Counted from the first letter of the stretch, positions 47,901 to 60,183 are shown. The stretch is DNA of 64,000 nucleotides from Tetmemena sp. SeJ-2015 (GCA_027382625.1 JAJKFJ010022915.1:62001-126000); one strand, 5' to 3'. A program made the numbers and translations. The notes: a model not told the origin generated them from the letters alone.

Positions 47901-48116
47901 GATGTCTTTATCACTTTTCTACTTAGGATGGTAATTTGCTCTGCCCTTATTTCCTTGATTGTAATTCTTAGAAAAGAAGTTTGACTTGCCTTCCTCAGCT
48001 TGGCCTCTATTTTGGCTTTTGTTAGCCCTATTATACTGATTTTCCTATCCTGCATTTTACCTAGCATGCGCATTTTGAGGTTTGTTTTAAGTTTTATCAT
48101 CTCTGCTTTAACTCAT
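44973..48116 (-). CDS. MCM9-type MCM helicase
   Basis: AAA+ DNA helicase of the MCM9 branch (homologous recombination and replication-linked repair). The ATG at 48116 gives a Gln/Asn/Lys-rich tail, then an N-terminal domain ([37 protein letters not shown]), a zinc cluster (CKQCGKEF) and [21 protein letters not shown] with [10 protein letters not shown]. The AAA+ core has [14 protein letters not shown] (Walker A), [16 protein letters not shown] (Walker B), [20 protein letters not shown] and LLSRFDLIF (arginine finger), then [22 protein letters not shown] and the PRS..VIL..LV.SCK.GDD stretch favour MCM9 over MCM2-7. One IES is resolved and another junction is needed near 47460. About 2.4 kb after that is IES-free. 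The frame is open to TGA 44973, though the protein may really end near 45090. Confidence 0.9.
47623..47672 (-). other. IES, 50 bp, pointer GTG
   Basis: The repeat (plus strand CAC) is at 47620-47622 and 47670-47672. Removal joins [20 protein letters not shown]. It contains GTAAGT..TTTAG, but splicing there would break the frame, so an IES is preferred over an intron. Confidence 0.65.
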
Positions 48117-48230
48117 TTTGGCTTCTGAATTTAAATTTGAACAATTTATTAACTGCAGTGTAGATAAATATACAACTCTAAATTTTAATCTAAGATATAA
48201 GAGAGATTATCAAAAAGGTTGACTTATAAA

Positions 48231-51200
48231 TCAATTCATAAATAAAATCGAAGCAAATAGCGGCAGTAAGGAGAGAGAGCATAGCCCACTGTATTCAAAT
48301 TACTTCTAATTTATGTCCATCTACTCTTCAAAGATAAAACTCTGCAATAAGGTCATCGTGAAGTGAATAAAATTGATGTACTCAACTAACATTAAATTAT
48401 TGTGAATGACTGCTAAGTAAATGATGTACGTTGCTTGCTTATAAGTCATGTCGTTATTGATGACTTGAGTTTGAATCTGCTCTTCACTTTCATATAAACG
48501 TTCATACTCAAGAGCCTTCTTGATTTGGCCCTCAAGCTATGAGTGACTGTGAGATAGTAATCCGTAAAGTGTGTACACGCTAAATAGCACCAGATCAATT
48601 GCTGAGGCCTTTAATGATCCAAAAAGCCATTATAGGAAGTATGACTCAGAGGGAACTAGAAGCTCAAACTCATGTAAGTCTTTTAGACCACTCTGATAGA
48701 ATAGAGATTGGCTTTTCTTGAAAGTGAGACTAAGTAGTATCATAACAGTCACTATTCTATTTCTGAAGTTCACTCTTTCATACCTCTCGAAGAGCAGGAA
48801 ACATATCGCACATGGCAGGAGTTAAAAGAGAGTAAAGTAGAAGGAAGGGCCACACACGAAAATTATCACTGGCAGCAAGTTCAAAAGATGCAGGAGAAAT
48901 AGCTCAAACTTACACTGTCTGTTGTAGTAGTATTTCTGATAGTTGAGCTTATCTTAGATCAGAGCATATGATTCTTTCTCATCCACTAATCGCCAAAAAT
49001 TGCCTTTGATCATCTTATAAACGCCTTCAGCAATTAAATACCCACCCATCGCTAAGGTAAGTGCATAAAAGATGTAGGAGTAGGATTGGAAAAGAGTACT
49101 TTTGAAGAGCTTATTCGAGTCTCCATTCCATATACGAGCTATAAGTACGAAAGTCAAGATCTACTTCACTCTAAAGGATTAGAGGAACACTTTTTGGTCT
49201 ATCAAATACACTATGTACTTGTTGTAAAATAGGAACTCCTCGCCTATTATAGGATTGAATTTTTTACATTAGAGAATTGAATTAGAAATGCATTTAAAAC
49301 ACAATGGAGGTAAAAGACAGTATTATCACGTATTAGAGTAGAATAATTTGTGATTATTTAAGTTTTCTTTGAATGAATTTATTTATGCTTCAAAATGACT
49401 GAACAAAAGTTGTCTCAATACAGGTTTATGATATTGGCTTTCACATAATTTTCATAAGAAACCTAAATAAATGTTTGAGACAGGAGAAAAAGAAAAATGA
49501 AAATTAAAGAAATGAATTAAGACAAAATATCTCTCTTTTTTCTAGCTATTACCATTATTTATATTAATTTATGTCACATTTTGATAATTGGGGATTACTT
49601 AGGCCAAATACTAAACTTACAAGTTGAGATGATGGAATTTGTACCATAATTATGCGCAGAAATTCTTGTTTTAAGTAAGAGATTGCGGAGAATAAAAGGA
49701 TGCTCCGCCATTGTAGCGTGTAAAAAATGATTTATATTTTAATTCTAATTGCTAAATGACTTAATAATCTATTAAATTCTTACCTATAGTACGATTAAGC
49801 TTGGAATGATAACTTAAAGCGAGTAAGCCACGTCAGACCTTCTTAAAATTGAATCTATCTGAGATATCTCGAGTGTCTTTACTAGCAGTATGCACAAGTT
49901 GCAAACTGCTACTATGAATATTAGAGTGATCATACAATCGCCGATTCTTAGCCTTTAAAACTTATAAAACTTGCCCACCAAGAACACAAGCAGCGCAGTT
50001 AGAAGTACTATGACTTAATTCTTATGTGAGAAAGCCTGTAGCACGATCAAGAAATTTATCAAGAGTAGCAAGTCCAGATCAAAACGTGACAAGTTAGTTG
50101 ACTAGTCTGAGACAACAGAGCCTCTATAAAGCTCTTAGAAAACTTGAAATGCTACTATCGAAGTTAGAATGGTAAAGTTTACTAGAAAAGTAGTCTGTCT
50201 CAGCTTGAAATTGTATAAAACCATTGTAAGTGCAAACATAATAGCCAGCATAATCAATTTGATATAAATGGAATAAATGATTAATCAAGACGCTTTTGAC
50301 CTTGCCCTCTTATTCATCTTCCACTATCATCTGTTAAGATAAAATTTAATTCTATATGTTAAAGGTATAAAGGAAAATTTTAAAAAGATCTTATAACGAG
50401 GCCGAATGTTAGAGCAACAGCGATTATGAAAATAACAAAAGCGAAAGTAAGGTCGGATGTGTGATTTCAATAATAAAATAAAGATCATTATTATTTCCTC
50501 TTTCATACTTAGTTAGTTATAAAACAACAGAGGATTGGATTGTGTCATATTAGATTTGCAAATTTTCTAAATGTGCTTGCTTAATTTCTTGTTTATCATC
50601 AATTCTAGAGATGAATGATTCTTTGAAGAAAATTATCATGTCCTCATATTAGTCCTCAACAAATAAGATAGTTTCCTTTAACTGAGATTCTGAGAATAAA
50701 CTACTCTCTTCAAGCTAAGCCAATCTACTCTTTAGCTTGAAAGCAGAATTCATAAGAGTCAGTCCTATCAAGAAGTTATCTTTTAATTTAGCTACTGTCT
50801 CCAATATTTTAGGCTGAACTTTACCAATTGAACTCTGGCTCTGCCAACGCCTATTGAAACTGAAATGATTCTTTCAAGATCAATGAGATCAATTGAGGGA
50901 ACTTCTTCATTATCATCCGATTGAGTACCTTCATAGAAAGTTGTGAAATTTCTTTGATCTAACTGTTGTAGCATAAGATAACCCATTCCTTAATCCTCAT
51001 TCTAAGTGACTTCCGTAATTAGTTCTTTCAGCTATTTAAATAATTTGAAGGTGATATAAATTACTCTAAATTTACTTTATAGCTTATCTAGCTTTTACAA
51101 CTTAGTCAAGTCTAGAATCACAAGGCCTCTCATGGCGCTGTTTTCCACACTCTCAAGACAAGCGTTAATCATATTCTCACTTGAAGTTTACACAAATTGC

Positions 51201-51761
51201 TTTCTGTATATGAATTCTGAGTACTGGCTACTTTTCTGCCAATCAGTTTCTTCTAAGCTATGAGGTTGGTGTGTGACTTATTCCTCGAGATTTAATATAG
51301 CAAGCTATCATCCATAGCCTCGTTTTCCTAAAGAAGCCAACTAAAAATTAGCAATCATTTAAAGAATGACTAATTAAATTGTGGAGCTCTGAGTTATATG
51401 CTTATACGAGCCGCTGAAAAGAGTTTTCAAAACGTCCGCTCCATTTTCCATATCATATTTAGACTCTACTCTTACTCTTTGCAAATTTATCTTCACCTGT
51501 GAAATTTCATCTTCCTCTTCATCACCATCTCCATCATCATTGTCATTGCTTTAATTATTTGAGTCTGAATTTTGCTCTTGCTTGTAATTTAAATTAGCCC
51601 CTGGTGGTAGAAGCAGCAGGTAAAATCTTTCATAGTATTTGAATTGCTAGCTCATCAAGCTCTCTTGCAGCTCCTTATCGCTGGCCATCAAATCCTGGAA
51701 CTAGGAGCCTGTGCTTCTTGAGGGCTGTTAGGAGCCAAGCAACTTCATATAGTCAAAGAAG
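48231..51761 (-). CDS. Large multi-pass membrane protein with soluble N-terminus
   Basis: Not recognised. The ATG at 51761 (MKLLGSQQPS) opens a soluble part with an acidic run (NDDGDGDEEEDE, about 51530-51495). It continues with CLESVENSAMRGLVILDLTK (about 51150-51090), LKELITEV and helical stretches to about 50520. Hydrophobic helices then follow: DLTFAFVIFIIAVALTFGLV (about 50450), LAIMFALTMVLYNF, IVLLTALLVFLVGKFY, ITLIFIVAVCNLCILLV (50240-49880), and after a gap IFYALTLAMGGYLIAEG, LLHLLNLLPVIIFVCG and LLPCAICFLLF (49080-48760). It ends at TGA 48233-48231. A Cys-rich patch (CFKC, C near 49310-49260) precedes the last helices. Several IESs and introns are implied but not placed. It could be more than one gene. 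Confidence 0.45.
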
Positions 51762-51769
51762 AAAGTAGT

Positions 51770-52085
51770 TGATATCGCAAACAATAAATAAATAGTTTAT
51801 TAGTTCTTATTGCTTATAAGAATATAAATATGAGTATGATTTATGTTTGTAAACAACATGCTTACTAGGACAAAGCCAATTGAAAACAATACTCTGGCCA
51901 TTATCTATCTTAGAATTTTAAAAATATGCTGTTTTCTTATATAATATGTTTCTATTTTGTAATTCACTCCCACTCATATTCTATCTGCACTTATAAATTT
52001 ATTTCTCTCTTTATATTAAATGAATGAGATGATGAGGTTGGTGTGTAGGAAACAGTAAGTTTAGAAATCAAATTTAAATTCAAAA
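51770..52085. other. Divergent intergenic region
   Basis: AT-rich DNA between the membrane-protein gene (minus) and the coiled-coil gene (plus). It presumably carries both promoters. No other feature is seen. Confidence 0.4.
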
Positions 52086-55000
52086 ATGAGCAGCATGTTA
52101 TTTCATTAGTAGCAGTAAGAAGATTCCTAAATTCAGCTGAGGATCCCCTTTGATGGATCTCAGTTCTCCTCCACGTCTCACCAAACTCAAAATCAAGAAA
52201 GGCAAATTCCAAACGTCAATATCAAGTTGCCGCCCTCCCAACATGCAAGCTCAAGCTAAGTGCAGCATGTCCCCAAAATTAAATTCAACATTAATGGTAT
52301 GAACGCTGAGATGCCTGCTGCTCTCTCCTAAAGAAGAAATTAGAAAGAATTATCTTATTTAATATAAATAAATTTTAAATTCAGCTTTGCAATCACTCTT
52401 CATGACAACATCTTCCCTGAGTTCAACTTTGAACTCCGCAAGAGGTGGACCTTCTTCAGGAGCTAACTATCTGCAATAGTCCCCTCAACTAGGTGGCATC
52501 AATCTTGAAACTTAATACTATCTTTCATATTTAATTTGACTTAATTGAAAGCACCCAGGAGCTGAAGGCATTTGCGACTGTGGACTTGGTGAAGATAAAC
52601 ATTGACCGATAGAACTAGTTGAAGCTAGCTCTTGAAGACAACTTAAAAGAGAAGGAGCGAGAGCTTGAAGAGGTCACCTTCAACTACCGCTCTCAAAGGG
52701 AGGAATACGATCGCATCAGCAGGCAGTACTCCCACAGAAATGGAGAACTGGAGGAGGAAATCACCAAGCAGAAGCAATTCGTCCAAAATCTGAAGGAGCA
52801 ACTTAGGTAGATTGATACTGAGCATAAAAACTAGGTGGCTGAGTTTGACTTGTTTAATGGTGATGTCGAATCTACACTCGACAATATTTTAAAGCACTTT
52901 ATCCATAAAGAAAAATGAAATGGATTGGAAGTGGGAAATTATTTATTAATGCATTTTCAATTTATAATAAATTTTCTTAATTTTAGAATACGTAGAAGTC
53001 TATAGATCAAAATCAGAAATTCATTGAGGAGAGTGAAAACTAGTTGCAAGTACTAACCATGCAAAGAAAAGGACTATAGATGGGGATAGAAATGCAACGC
53101 AAAGTCAAGACTCAAGAACTAGATATGAAAGTTATTCCCCTCAAAGAGGAAAAAGATAAGATTCAATGCATTCATTTAATACTAATATATTTTAATGCAT
53201 TTGGAGATGCTTGAGTAAAATTTGAGGATGCTAGAAGAGGTGAAGTCTCAAAACGATAACGAGAAGCAAATGATGAGAGACTTAGCCTGAAACTTGAAGT
53301 CTTTAACAAATATGAAAAGCAAAAGATTGAGGACTTGAATTCATTTCCAGAGTTTAAGTTAGCAGATTTGATTCTAGTGTAGATAAATTTAGACATGATG
53401 AATTGCTAATGTTAGTAGTTTAAGAATGTTGCTACAGATTAGGTACTGATTAGAATGTATATCTGATTAGAGAACTGTAGCAATACATCCTAGGTATGAG
53501 CTCTGGAACAACTGACAACAGCGTTTTGCAATCTGATGAGTTAGAGGAGCTTGAGTATTTGATAGACAACAAGAAGATTCCTCTACCTCAAGCTGTCGAG
53601 GTGATAGTAGAGTTTGCTAATAGGAAACTTCGCTTAAGCATCGGAGCTGAGAGCTTGCAGAGTAAATTGAACTCACTGGAGTAGAGTATTGAATCTGAGA
53701 ACATCAAAGAATGCATAAATCAGCTAGTGTCCGTTGACAAGGAGATGAAGACAATCGATTCTAAGATCAAGTTATTTCCAACAGATGTCAAAATGAACTG
53801 AAGCCCAGGTTTAAAGCACTCTCTCTCAGTGATGAGAAGTTCAATTCAGACATTGAAATGGCTAAAAATTCATAAATGAGCTGTAAGAGTATATAAAAGC
53901 GCTTGAAGTTGAAATCGAAACTGTGCAGTCTAACTTTTAAGTCAACTATGGACCGAATGATAGTGATTATCTTGAAATTGAAGGAAAGCTGGAGTCTATA
54001 TAAGAGTAGATTCAAGAGCTTGAATATAGCATAGATAGCTCAAAGTAAGAGCTTCAGTCTTCAGAGCTTACTAGGATAGAGACTCTCAACTCTAAGTCTC
54101 TAAGGGAAAATGAACACGAGGCCTATCTACAGCACTACAAATAAATAAGCTAACAACTCAAAGAGCAACTAAAGAAAGAGAAGCAACTTCAAAATGAGGG
54201 CAAGAGTAATCCAACTATTGAAAATCTCCAAAGAGTCGTATCTCAAATTAAAATTTTAGATGATGATAATTTCATAATCATGCAAATAAAGTGCGATAAA
54301 GAAAGTGCTGCTAAGAGACTGAGCTTTATTGAAACCAAGTTGAAGAACGCTCAAGACTCGGTTTCTCATGCGAAGCAAGTGCTTGAGAACCATATTTTGC
54401 AAGCCTAATAGGATTAACTGAATCATTAGCTCAAAGGGAATAACAGCAACAACAACAATCAAAATGCATTCCATCAAAAAAGGTACTCAGCTAACATTCA
54501 AAACAAGCAGCAATAGCTTTACCAACAAACCTAGTAAACAAGGATTACAAGTGTGTAAATGCAAGGTCAAACTTTAACTCATGGTTAGGTTTTGAGTCCC
54601 TCAAGAGAAGAAATGAGAATAGAGCGATCAAGGAATCCATCAGCTCTGAAGGATAAAATTGTTCACACTTCTACTCTGAACATAAATGATCTTGAGAGGA
54701 TGCACTCACACTATATAGATCAGAGTCAAAGCTAAATTTAATCTTCAGATATGAAAATCAATCAACTATCCAGCTTCTAAAATGATGATAGTTTTAAATG
54801 GAATTTCTTTATTTATCATGATGATAGAGATGAGTAGGTGAGGTTAATGAATAAGCAGTCTTCAAATGACATGGTTAGATTTCTAAAGTTTATTATCGTG
54901 CTTATATCTTATGAGATATGACTCCTCTTCAGTGCATTCATCCACCTAGTCTGATTTGAACCTGCATCTAAATTAGTACTTGCACTAGAAGCCAACCCAG

Positions 55001-57006
55001 AATAAAAATATCCCAATTCAGAGCTTTATAACACCCAGAGAAATGGCTTAAGAAGGCGGTAACACAATAGTTTAATTGCAGAGCTATAACCAGCATTTCG
55101 AAAGCTAGTAGTAAATGTCGGCTAAGTCCAATGACACTGTGAATAACTCTACTATGAATCTAGAGAGAAAGATGAGTATATATAATGAGACCATTACTAA
55201 CTTCAATGATACACAATACTCAAATAAAACTTGAAGAATTGATAATTACTTTGAACATATTTTTAAATCATAAGGGATCTTTAAGATAACCCCTGAGAGA
55301 GCAGAACTCTTCCTCCATAGATTCGAGGTAGTACTCTAATTCTAAGAATATAATAGCTCCAATCTATGCTTCTTTCAAGGAGAACATTACCCCAAACAAT
55401 AATTACAATCCCAATCAGACTATCATGAATTAGTCTATTCTCAACAACTCTAGCAACTAATTCAACTAGAGAAAGATGAGTGCCGCCTCTAGTATTTCTT
55501 AGACGAGCAATCAAAGCATTCTAAACACTATTCAAACTATGAACTCTTATCAGGCTAATGTAATTGGCAATCGCCCACCTGCAGTTCCCCAATCCAAAAT
55601 GTACATGACTGGTAGTAGCTCCACCCTTAGTGAGGATACCACACCTAGGTAAAGTAATCACAAGCCTCGCACCTCTTCTACTAGGATAGGTTCAGCAGCT
55701 CAACACAAAAGCACTCACAGTAACAGTTTCAATTACCTAGTGAACAACTCAAATATCAACTCTGGCAAGGCAGTTCTGAATATTTCTTCTCAAGGATAGA
55801 GCAGCATGAATATTGGTCCCAGCAATAGAAATGGAAGTAGGGAGAGTTTCCAGTCCTTGCCAAACAAACAAGTTCAAACGAAGATGCGACTTCAGATGAA
55901 TTTTAATAACACAGGAAGGGCTATCTATGTGGGAGTCATTGACTTTAGCAAGTGCTAGTAATCTCTGAAGGACTAGCAATTCTTCGATGGAGTGAAGAGC
56001 CTAGTGGAAGGTGCCCAGTTCTTAGTGGAGTAGGACAATTAATTCGTACTCATTATTAAATTAGAAAGTTAAAATTCAGGACGCACACGACCGGCACTAG
56101 GCACCGGTCGCCCTTTCCCTGAAGGCTCTCTGGTTTGGTAATCCGTTGGCTGGTGGGAGAGTGCTTAAAAGAGGCAAGGGATAATGGCAGCCGAAGCCCT
56201 GGGGAAGGTGGTGAGCTGCTCACTGGAGAGATAATCAAAGGTGAGTGGTTCCCACTCACCCTCCTAATCCTTGTAGGCGTGGAGGGATGTGATCTATGGG
56301 CAAACACTCAGTCATGCAGCTGGACAGCGAAGCCAGACGCTACGGAGCAGCTACTTGTTCCCGGTCCGAGGCTACCGGATTTTTTTTCTCCTTTTAGGTT
56401 TTTTTGGATGGTCTGCAGAAGCCGGGGGCTTCTGCTCAGAGTGTGAGGTGGCGGGGGTGCCACGTGTTTAATATCCCTATTCGGCTGGTAGGTTTGTGTG
56501 CGTCAGATAAGTGCGTCACAGCAATATCATTGACGTCACGGCCTATCTTATTTAAGCCGGGGGCCCTTAATTCCCTTAATTATTATTATTATTATTATAA
56601 TTCGTACTCAAGCAGTTCTACCTTGATTTCTCCCTGATGAGAATATTCATGGTTAACTTCAACGGAGAAAAGGAGATTATCATGATTGAGAACATTCTAA
56701 AACCTGAGATGCCTCAAAGCACTCTTGAACAGATTAGATCAGAATTAACTAAATGATTTTTACCAATTTAAATGATCCGAGAAAAGTCAAGCATCTGGAG
56801 TAAATGGAGCTCAAATGAATCAGCAGAATGGGAAGAAGTACGAGTTCAATCTGATAGTCAACATGAGAGGAAACCTTCAAAGACTGAAAGTGCTTGCGCT
56901 CTCTTACGAGGAGCTCAGACTCTGGATAGTTGGAATAAACGCATTACTCTAAAATAAGAGCCAACTTATGAGGCTCTCCTCAAACATAACTACTCTATCT
57001 GTTTGA
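52086..57006 (+). CDS. Coiled-coil protein with C-terminal PH-like domain, interrupted by a retroposon
   Basis: The ATG at 52086 (MSSMLFHQQQQ) opens a Gln/Ser-rich head. Long coiled coils follow (LALEDNLKEKERELEEV; RNGELEEEITKQKQFVQNLKEQL; ELEELEYLIDNKKIPL; about 52600-54400), then an Asn/Ser/Gln-rich linker to about 55880. The C-terminus looks like a PH domain: GVIDFSKCQQSL, QFYLDFSLMRIFMVNFNGEK, FNLIVNMRGNLQRLKVLAL, then SYEELRLWIVGINALL with the PH-type helix Trp. TGA is at 57004-57006. Four IESs are resolved, one being a 558-bp retroposon. More are implied near 52900-53000, 53200 and 53800. The role is unknown; coiled coil plus PH suggests a cytoskeleton-to-membrane scaffold (inference). 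Confidence 0.65.
52323..52386 (+). other. IES, 64 bp, pointer GCT
   Basis: The repeat is at 52320-52322 and 52384-52386. Removal joins NAEMPAA-LQSLFMTTSSLSS. Confidence 0.65.
52511..52550 (+). other. IES, 40 bp, pointer TTGAAA
   Basis: The repeat is at 52505-52510 and 52545-52550. Removal skips a TGA and joins LGGINLE-STQELKAFATVDL. Confidence 0.8.
56053..56610 (+). mobile_element. GC-rich retroposon (SINE/LINE-tail-like) acting as an IES, 13-bp flanking repeat
   Basis: 558 bp of DNA much richer in G+C than its surroundings. It ends in a run of about seven TTA/ATT triplets (56577-56598), like the 3' tails of non-LTR retroposons. The flanking direct repeat TAATTCGTACTCA is at 56040-56052 and 56598-56610, which fits a target-site duplication. 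Removing one copy joins QFLVEQDNQFVL-KQFYLDFSLM exactly in frame, so the repeat can also act as a pointer. Several perfect hairpins lie inside: GGTGAGTGG/CCACTCACC (56239-56259), AGAAGCC/GGCTTCT (about 56416-56432), CGACCGG/CCGGTCG (about 56088-56110). There is no reverse transcriptase, so it is non-autonomous. Confidence 0.85.
56741..56777 (+). other. IES, 37 bp, pointer GATC
   Basis: The repeat is at 56737-56740 and 56774-56777. Removal bypasses two TGAs and joins TLEQIRS-EKSQASGVNGAQM inside the PH-like region. Confidence 0.7.
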
Positions 57007-57074
57007 ATTTACTGATTGCTTTAATTCTTCAATTCCTTGTTAATCATAAATGTAATTTAAAGTTAAAACTATCT

Positions 57075-59450
57075 TCATAAAATCCTTAAGCTACTCATGT
57101 TTGAATTCAAAATAGTTGGTAAGACACTCAATCCATGCCCGTAAGTCTTGCCGATAGGTGGAGGAGGTAGGTGCTATCTATGTTTGATAGATTCAATGAA
57201 AGGCCTCTCCTTCTTTTTCGATATATTTAAGATCTAGCTGTTTGACTTTTTAAGCTCCAGTAGTCTCGGTTTCTTTTCAATCTGCTTCGTCCTCAACATT
57301 TCCAAAGGATTCTAGCCCCAGTTATCATTCATCATTATCTCATTGTTCTTCCTCTGTAATCTCTCCACAAGCTCCTAATCTTAGTCAGTGCCTTTAATAA
57401 TAATATATATTCTTATCCTTTGCAATTCTTTATTTATAAACCTTTCCTGGAGGTCATTAAAGGAGGGAGGACATAATTTCTAGCTAAGGGATCATCTTTG
57501 AATTTCTTCGCTTGGCTTGAATTTCTTGCAGAGTAGCTATCTTTGTTTTACCTGAAGTCGAAATTTTGAGTTGCTGATAATGAAGGATGACGTCTGTTGG
57601 GTTTTAAGCTATCAATATAGGAGCTCTGCTCAAGAGAGTCTGGATCATAAACACTGAAATGCACTCCTACTCCCTTAGTGTCGATGATGATATTTTCTAG
57701 TCCATCCACCTTCCTAATGACTTTGTCTTGAGAGTTCCTCGCACTCTTGAATATCGATTGCTAAGTCATCTATAAAAAGGGCTGAGACATGTCTAGCTTG
57801 GAGTTGTTATTGTTATACAAGGTAGAATTCATCTTGCTTGCGTTTAGGGTTTTCAAGTTAAGAGTGGGCACAGAGAGAGTGCTATTCAAGCCTCTCCTCT
57901 CTTTTTCAATTGTATCATCAACGCTTTCACCATGATCAAATGAGTTCTTCTACTCGTCTACTTTGATAGTCACTGTGTTCTGCTTCTTGAACTTTCCACT
58001 CCTCGCAGTCTCCGTCATTTCATTCGATATCACAGCAAACTCTTTCTAGGTCTTATACTCCTCCAGTGACATTTAGCCGATGTTTTTCTTGCTTAAATTC
58101 ATATTTCCGTACTTATACTTTCCACCCTCGCCAAATTTGATTCCCTCAGCTGGCTCTACTTCGTTGAATACAGATCCCATGGGTACTATCTCATTCTTGA
58201 TTTGATTGCCATCGAGATTTGCAAGCAGAGCTACCTTTTCGTTCTTTCCATAACCCTAATTTTTCTTCTTGAGGGGCTGTTCCTCAACAGCTGCTGGACC
58301 CTATGCTGAAACTAAGTTTGAATGTGTGTAAGAAGATAGTTGACTCTCTCCTCTTGTCCCATGCTTGTTAAGTCTTATCTTGTAAGGAGGAGTGAGTAAT
58401 GGATTAGGCAAACCATCTGCTTTCAGATTCTTGATGAATATGATGTCTCCCTTTGAATCGTAAGTGATTAGCCGCTTCTTCAAATTCTTCTCATTATCGT
58501 TGTTCCCTCTCTCATCTAGCTCCTTCATTCTTCTCAAGCCTAAATATACTAAGTGTAAATAAGATCTTTGATTTGTTCTTCTGTCTAGTGCCTCTGCTTT
58601 GAGTTTCTCCTCCTCCTTAATTTTCTCCTCTTTCTCCTTCTTCTTTCTGTAGTTGATAATCATCCTGTCATCCTCTTGCTTGTTAGTGTTAAGAATAGGT
58701 TTCGGCAGTATGTCGTCTCCTTTGTCCTAAAATAGCAGATGAGTAAAAAGAGACACCAATCTTACATTCAAGTGCTTCAACTGCTTCTGCTGCATCTTCA
58801 TCTAGAAGGAGTAGATCGAACTAGGTCCTCGGTAGGTGAAAGCGATCTTCTCATTATTGGGAGTTGAGTCTTTTTAATTGTACTCTATAATAAAAAATGG
58901 TTGAAAGAGATTACTCAAGTAGAAGATGGAATAAAGGGAAATTTAAAAAGAGAAACGATTGTAGTAGCAAAAGGGCATGAGCACTTACTTGATATGATAG
59001 TAGTCTTCTTCACTCTGAGGTGAAATGTGGCATAGACATCGAGCTCTGGTCGCATTGGTTCCTGACAATCCATAGCCTCATTGATGATATCTTGCTCAAA
59101 GTCGTGCTGCATGAGGTTTGACTTTCTTAGGATCTCAGACATGCCGTTGGTGAGAGCAAAGTTGATTGCATACTGCTCTTCCTGTCTGAAAATTTCATTG
59201 AGATGAATAAGTGAGTGCGTGCGAGCCAGTATCTTCTCTACTGTGTGGCAAGCTGCAGGCACCGATGCCTCAGTGGAAGTGAAAATCTTGGCTATTTCCT
59301 CTGCCTGTTACTGCAAACTAAAGAGTTAGTGGGTTATTGCACAGTTACACAAGAGTTAAAAAGCACCTACAGTTATTAAAAATTATCAATAGGGTTGAAT
59401 TTTTCTTATTTAAATGAGTTATTGCTGAGCTAATTCATCCATTTTCGTAG
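57075..59450 (-). CDS. Unknown coiled-coil protein
   Basis: Read right to left: the first clear exon has EEIAKIFTSTEASVPAACH, TVEKILARTHSLIHLNEIF and ELDVYATFHLRVKKTTII (59320-58989). The next reads DSTPNNEKIAFTYRGPSSIYSF (58884-58766). The long last exon (58726-57075) has a charged helix (NYRKKKEKEEKIKEEEKLKAE) then a Lys/Asn/Ser-rich tail with QPFLQMTQQSIFKSARNS, ending at TGA 57077-57075. The first exon is unclear; MDELAQQ at about 59442 is a candidate start. Two introns are resolved. No IES is needed in the last 1.6 kb. No family is recognised. It converges on the PH-like gene, with 68 bp between the stops. Confidence 0.55.
58727..58765 (-). other. Spliceosomal intron, 39 bp
   Basis: On the minus strand it runs GTAAGATTGG...CTATTTTAG. 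Splicing joins KQLKHLN to DKGDDILPKP. Confidence 0.8.
58885..58988 (-). other. Intron, 104 bp
   Basis: On the minus strand it runs GTAAGTGCTC...TTATTATAG. Splicing joins VKKTTIIS to KYNQKDSTPN. Confidence 0.75.
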
Positions 59451-60183
59451 CTTACACAATTTATTTACAGTTTTCAATCGCTTTCTGGCCTCATTTAAAA
59501 CTGCATGTTTAGCATTTCCACTATCATTCAAGAGTATGATAGAAAATGGAGTTTCGAGGAATAAAATAAAATGTTAAGTGTAATGCGCTGGACAAGCGCT
59601 TATGTAATAAAGGATTTGATCGAACAGCAAGTTGCCTCAAGCATCATCGCGTTAATTATAAAAATATTTATTTATATACAGCTAGTAGCTATTACTCACT
59701 AAATAACTTGCACAAATATAAAGTGATCAAGCAATCAATAAGATATGCTTTCTTATAAAGTACATAGAATCTGACATTCTAATTATAGAATATATTGCTT
59801 TCGAAGGAGAGACTCGTGATTACTTAATAAATAAGGATAAGTCCATGGTTGGTCTAAAAGAGAAACACTCAAATATTATTACACAAATCATATCCAAAAA
59901 GGATTCTCATTCTTGATTGATTGAGGAATATAAAATTAGCTCAGCATTAACGATCTGAGGGAGAGAGGGTGGTGAGATTTAGAGTAAACTGTTAGAGGAA
60001 TTAGATATGTCATGTTAAGATAGAGGCCGCGGTTAGGCTCAAGATATGATTAAATTGAGATCAGGTGTGACGGATGTGCGAGTGAGTGACTCCTGTTCCA
60101 GAAACAGGCCTGACTCGCTGACGATGTTACTCAGAGGAAAGTGGAGTGAGTTTGGCTCATATCAATAAGAAAGCATGAGTGCA
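59451..60183. other. Intergenic, no gene seen
   Basis: 730 bp of AT-rich DNA between the start of the coiled-coil gene and the end of the GH16 gene. Open frames are short on both strands. One small inverted repeat, CTGTT/AACAG, is at about 60092-60106. Nothing else can be supported. Confidence 0.4.
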
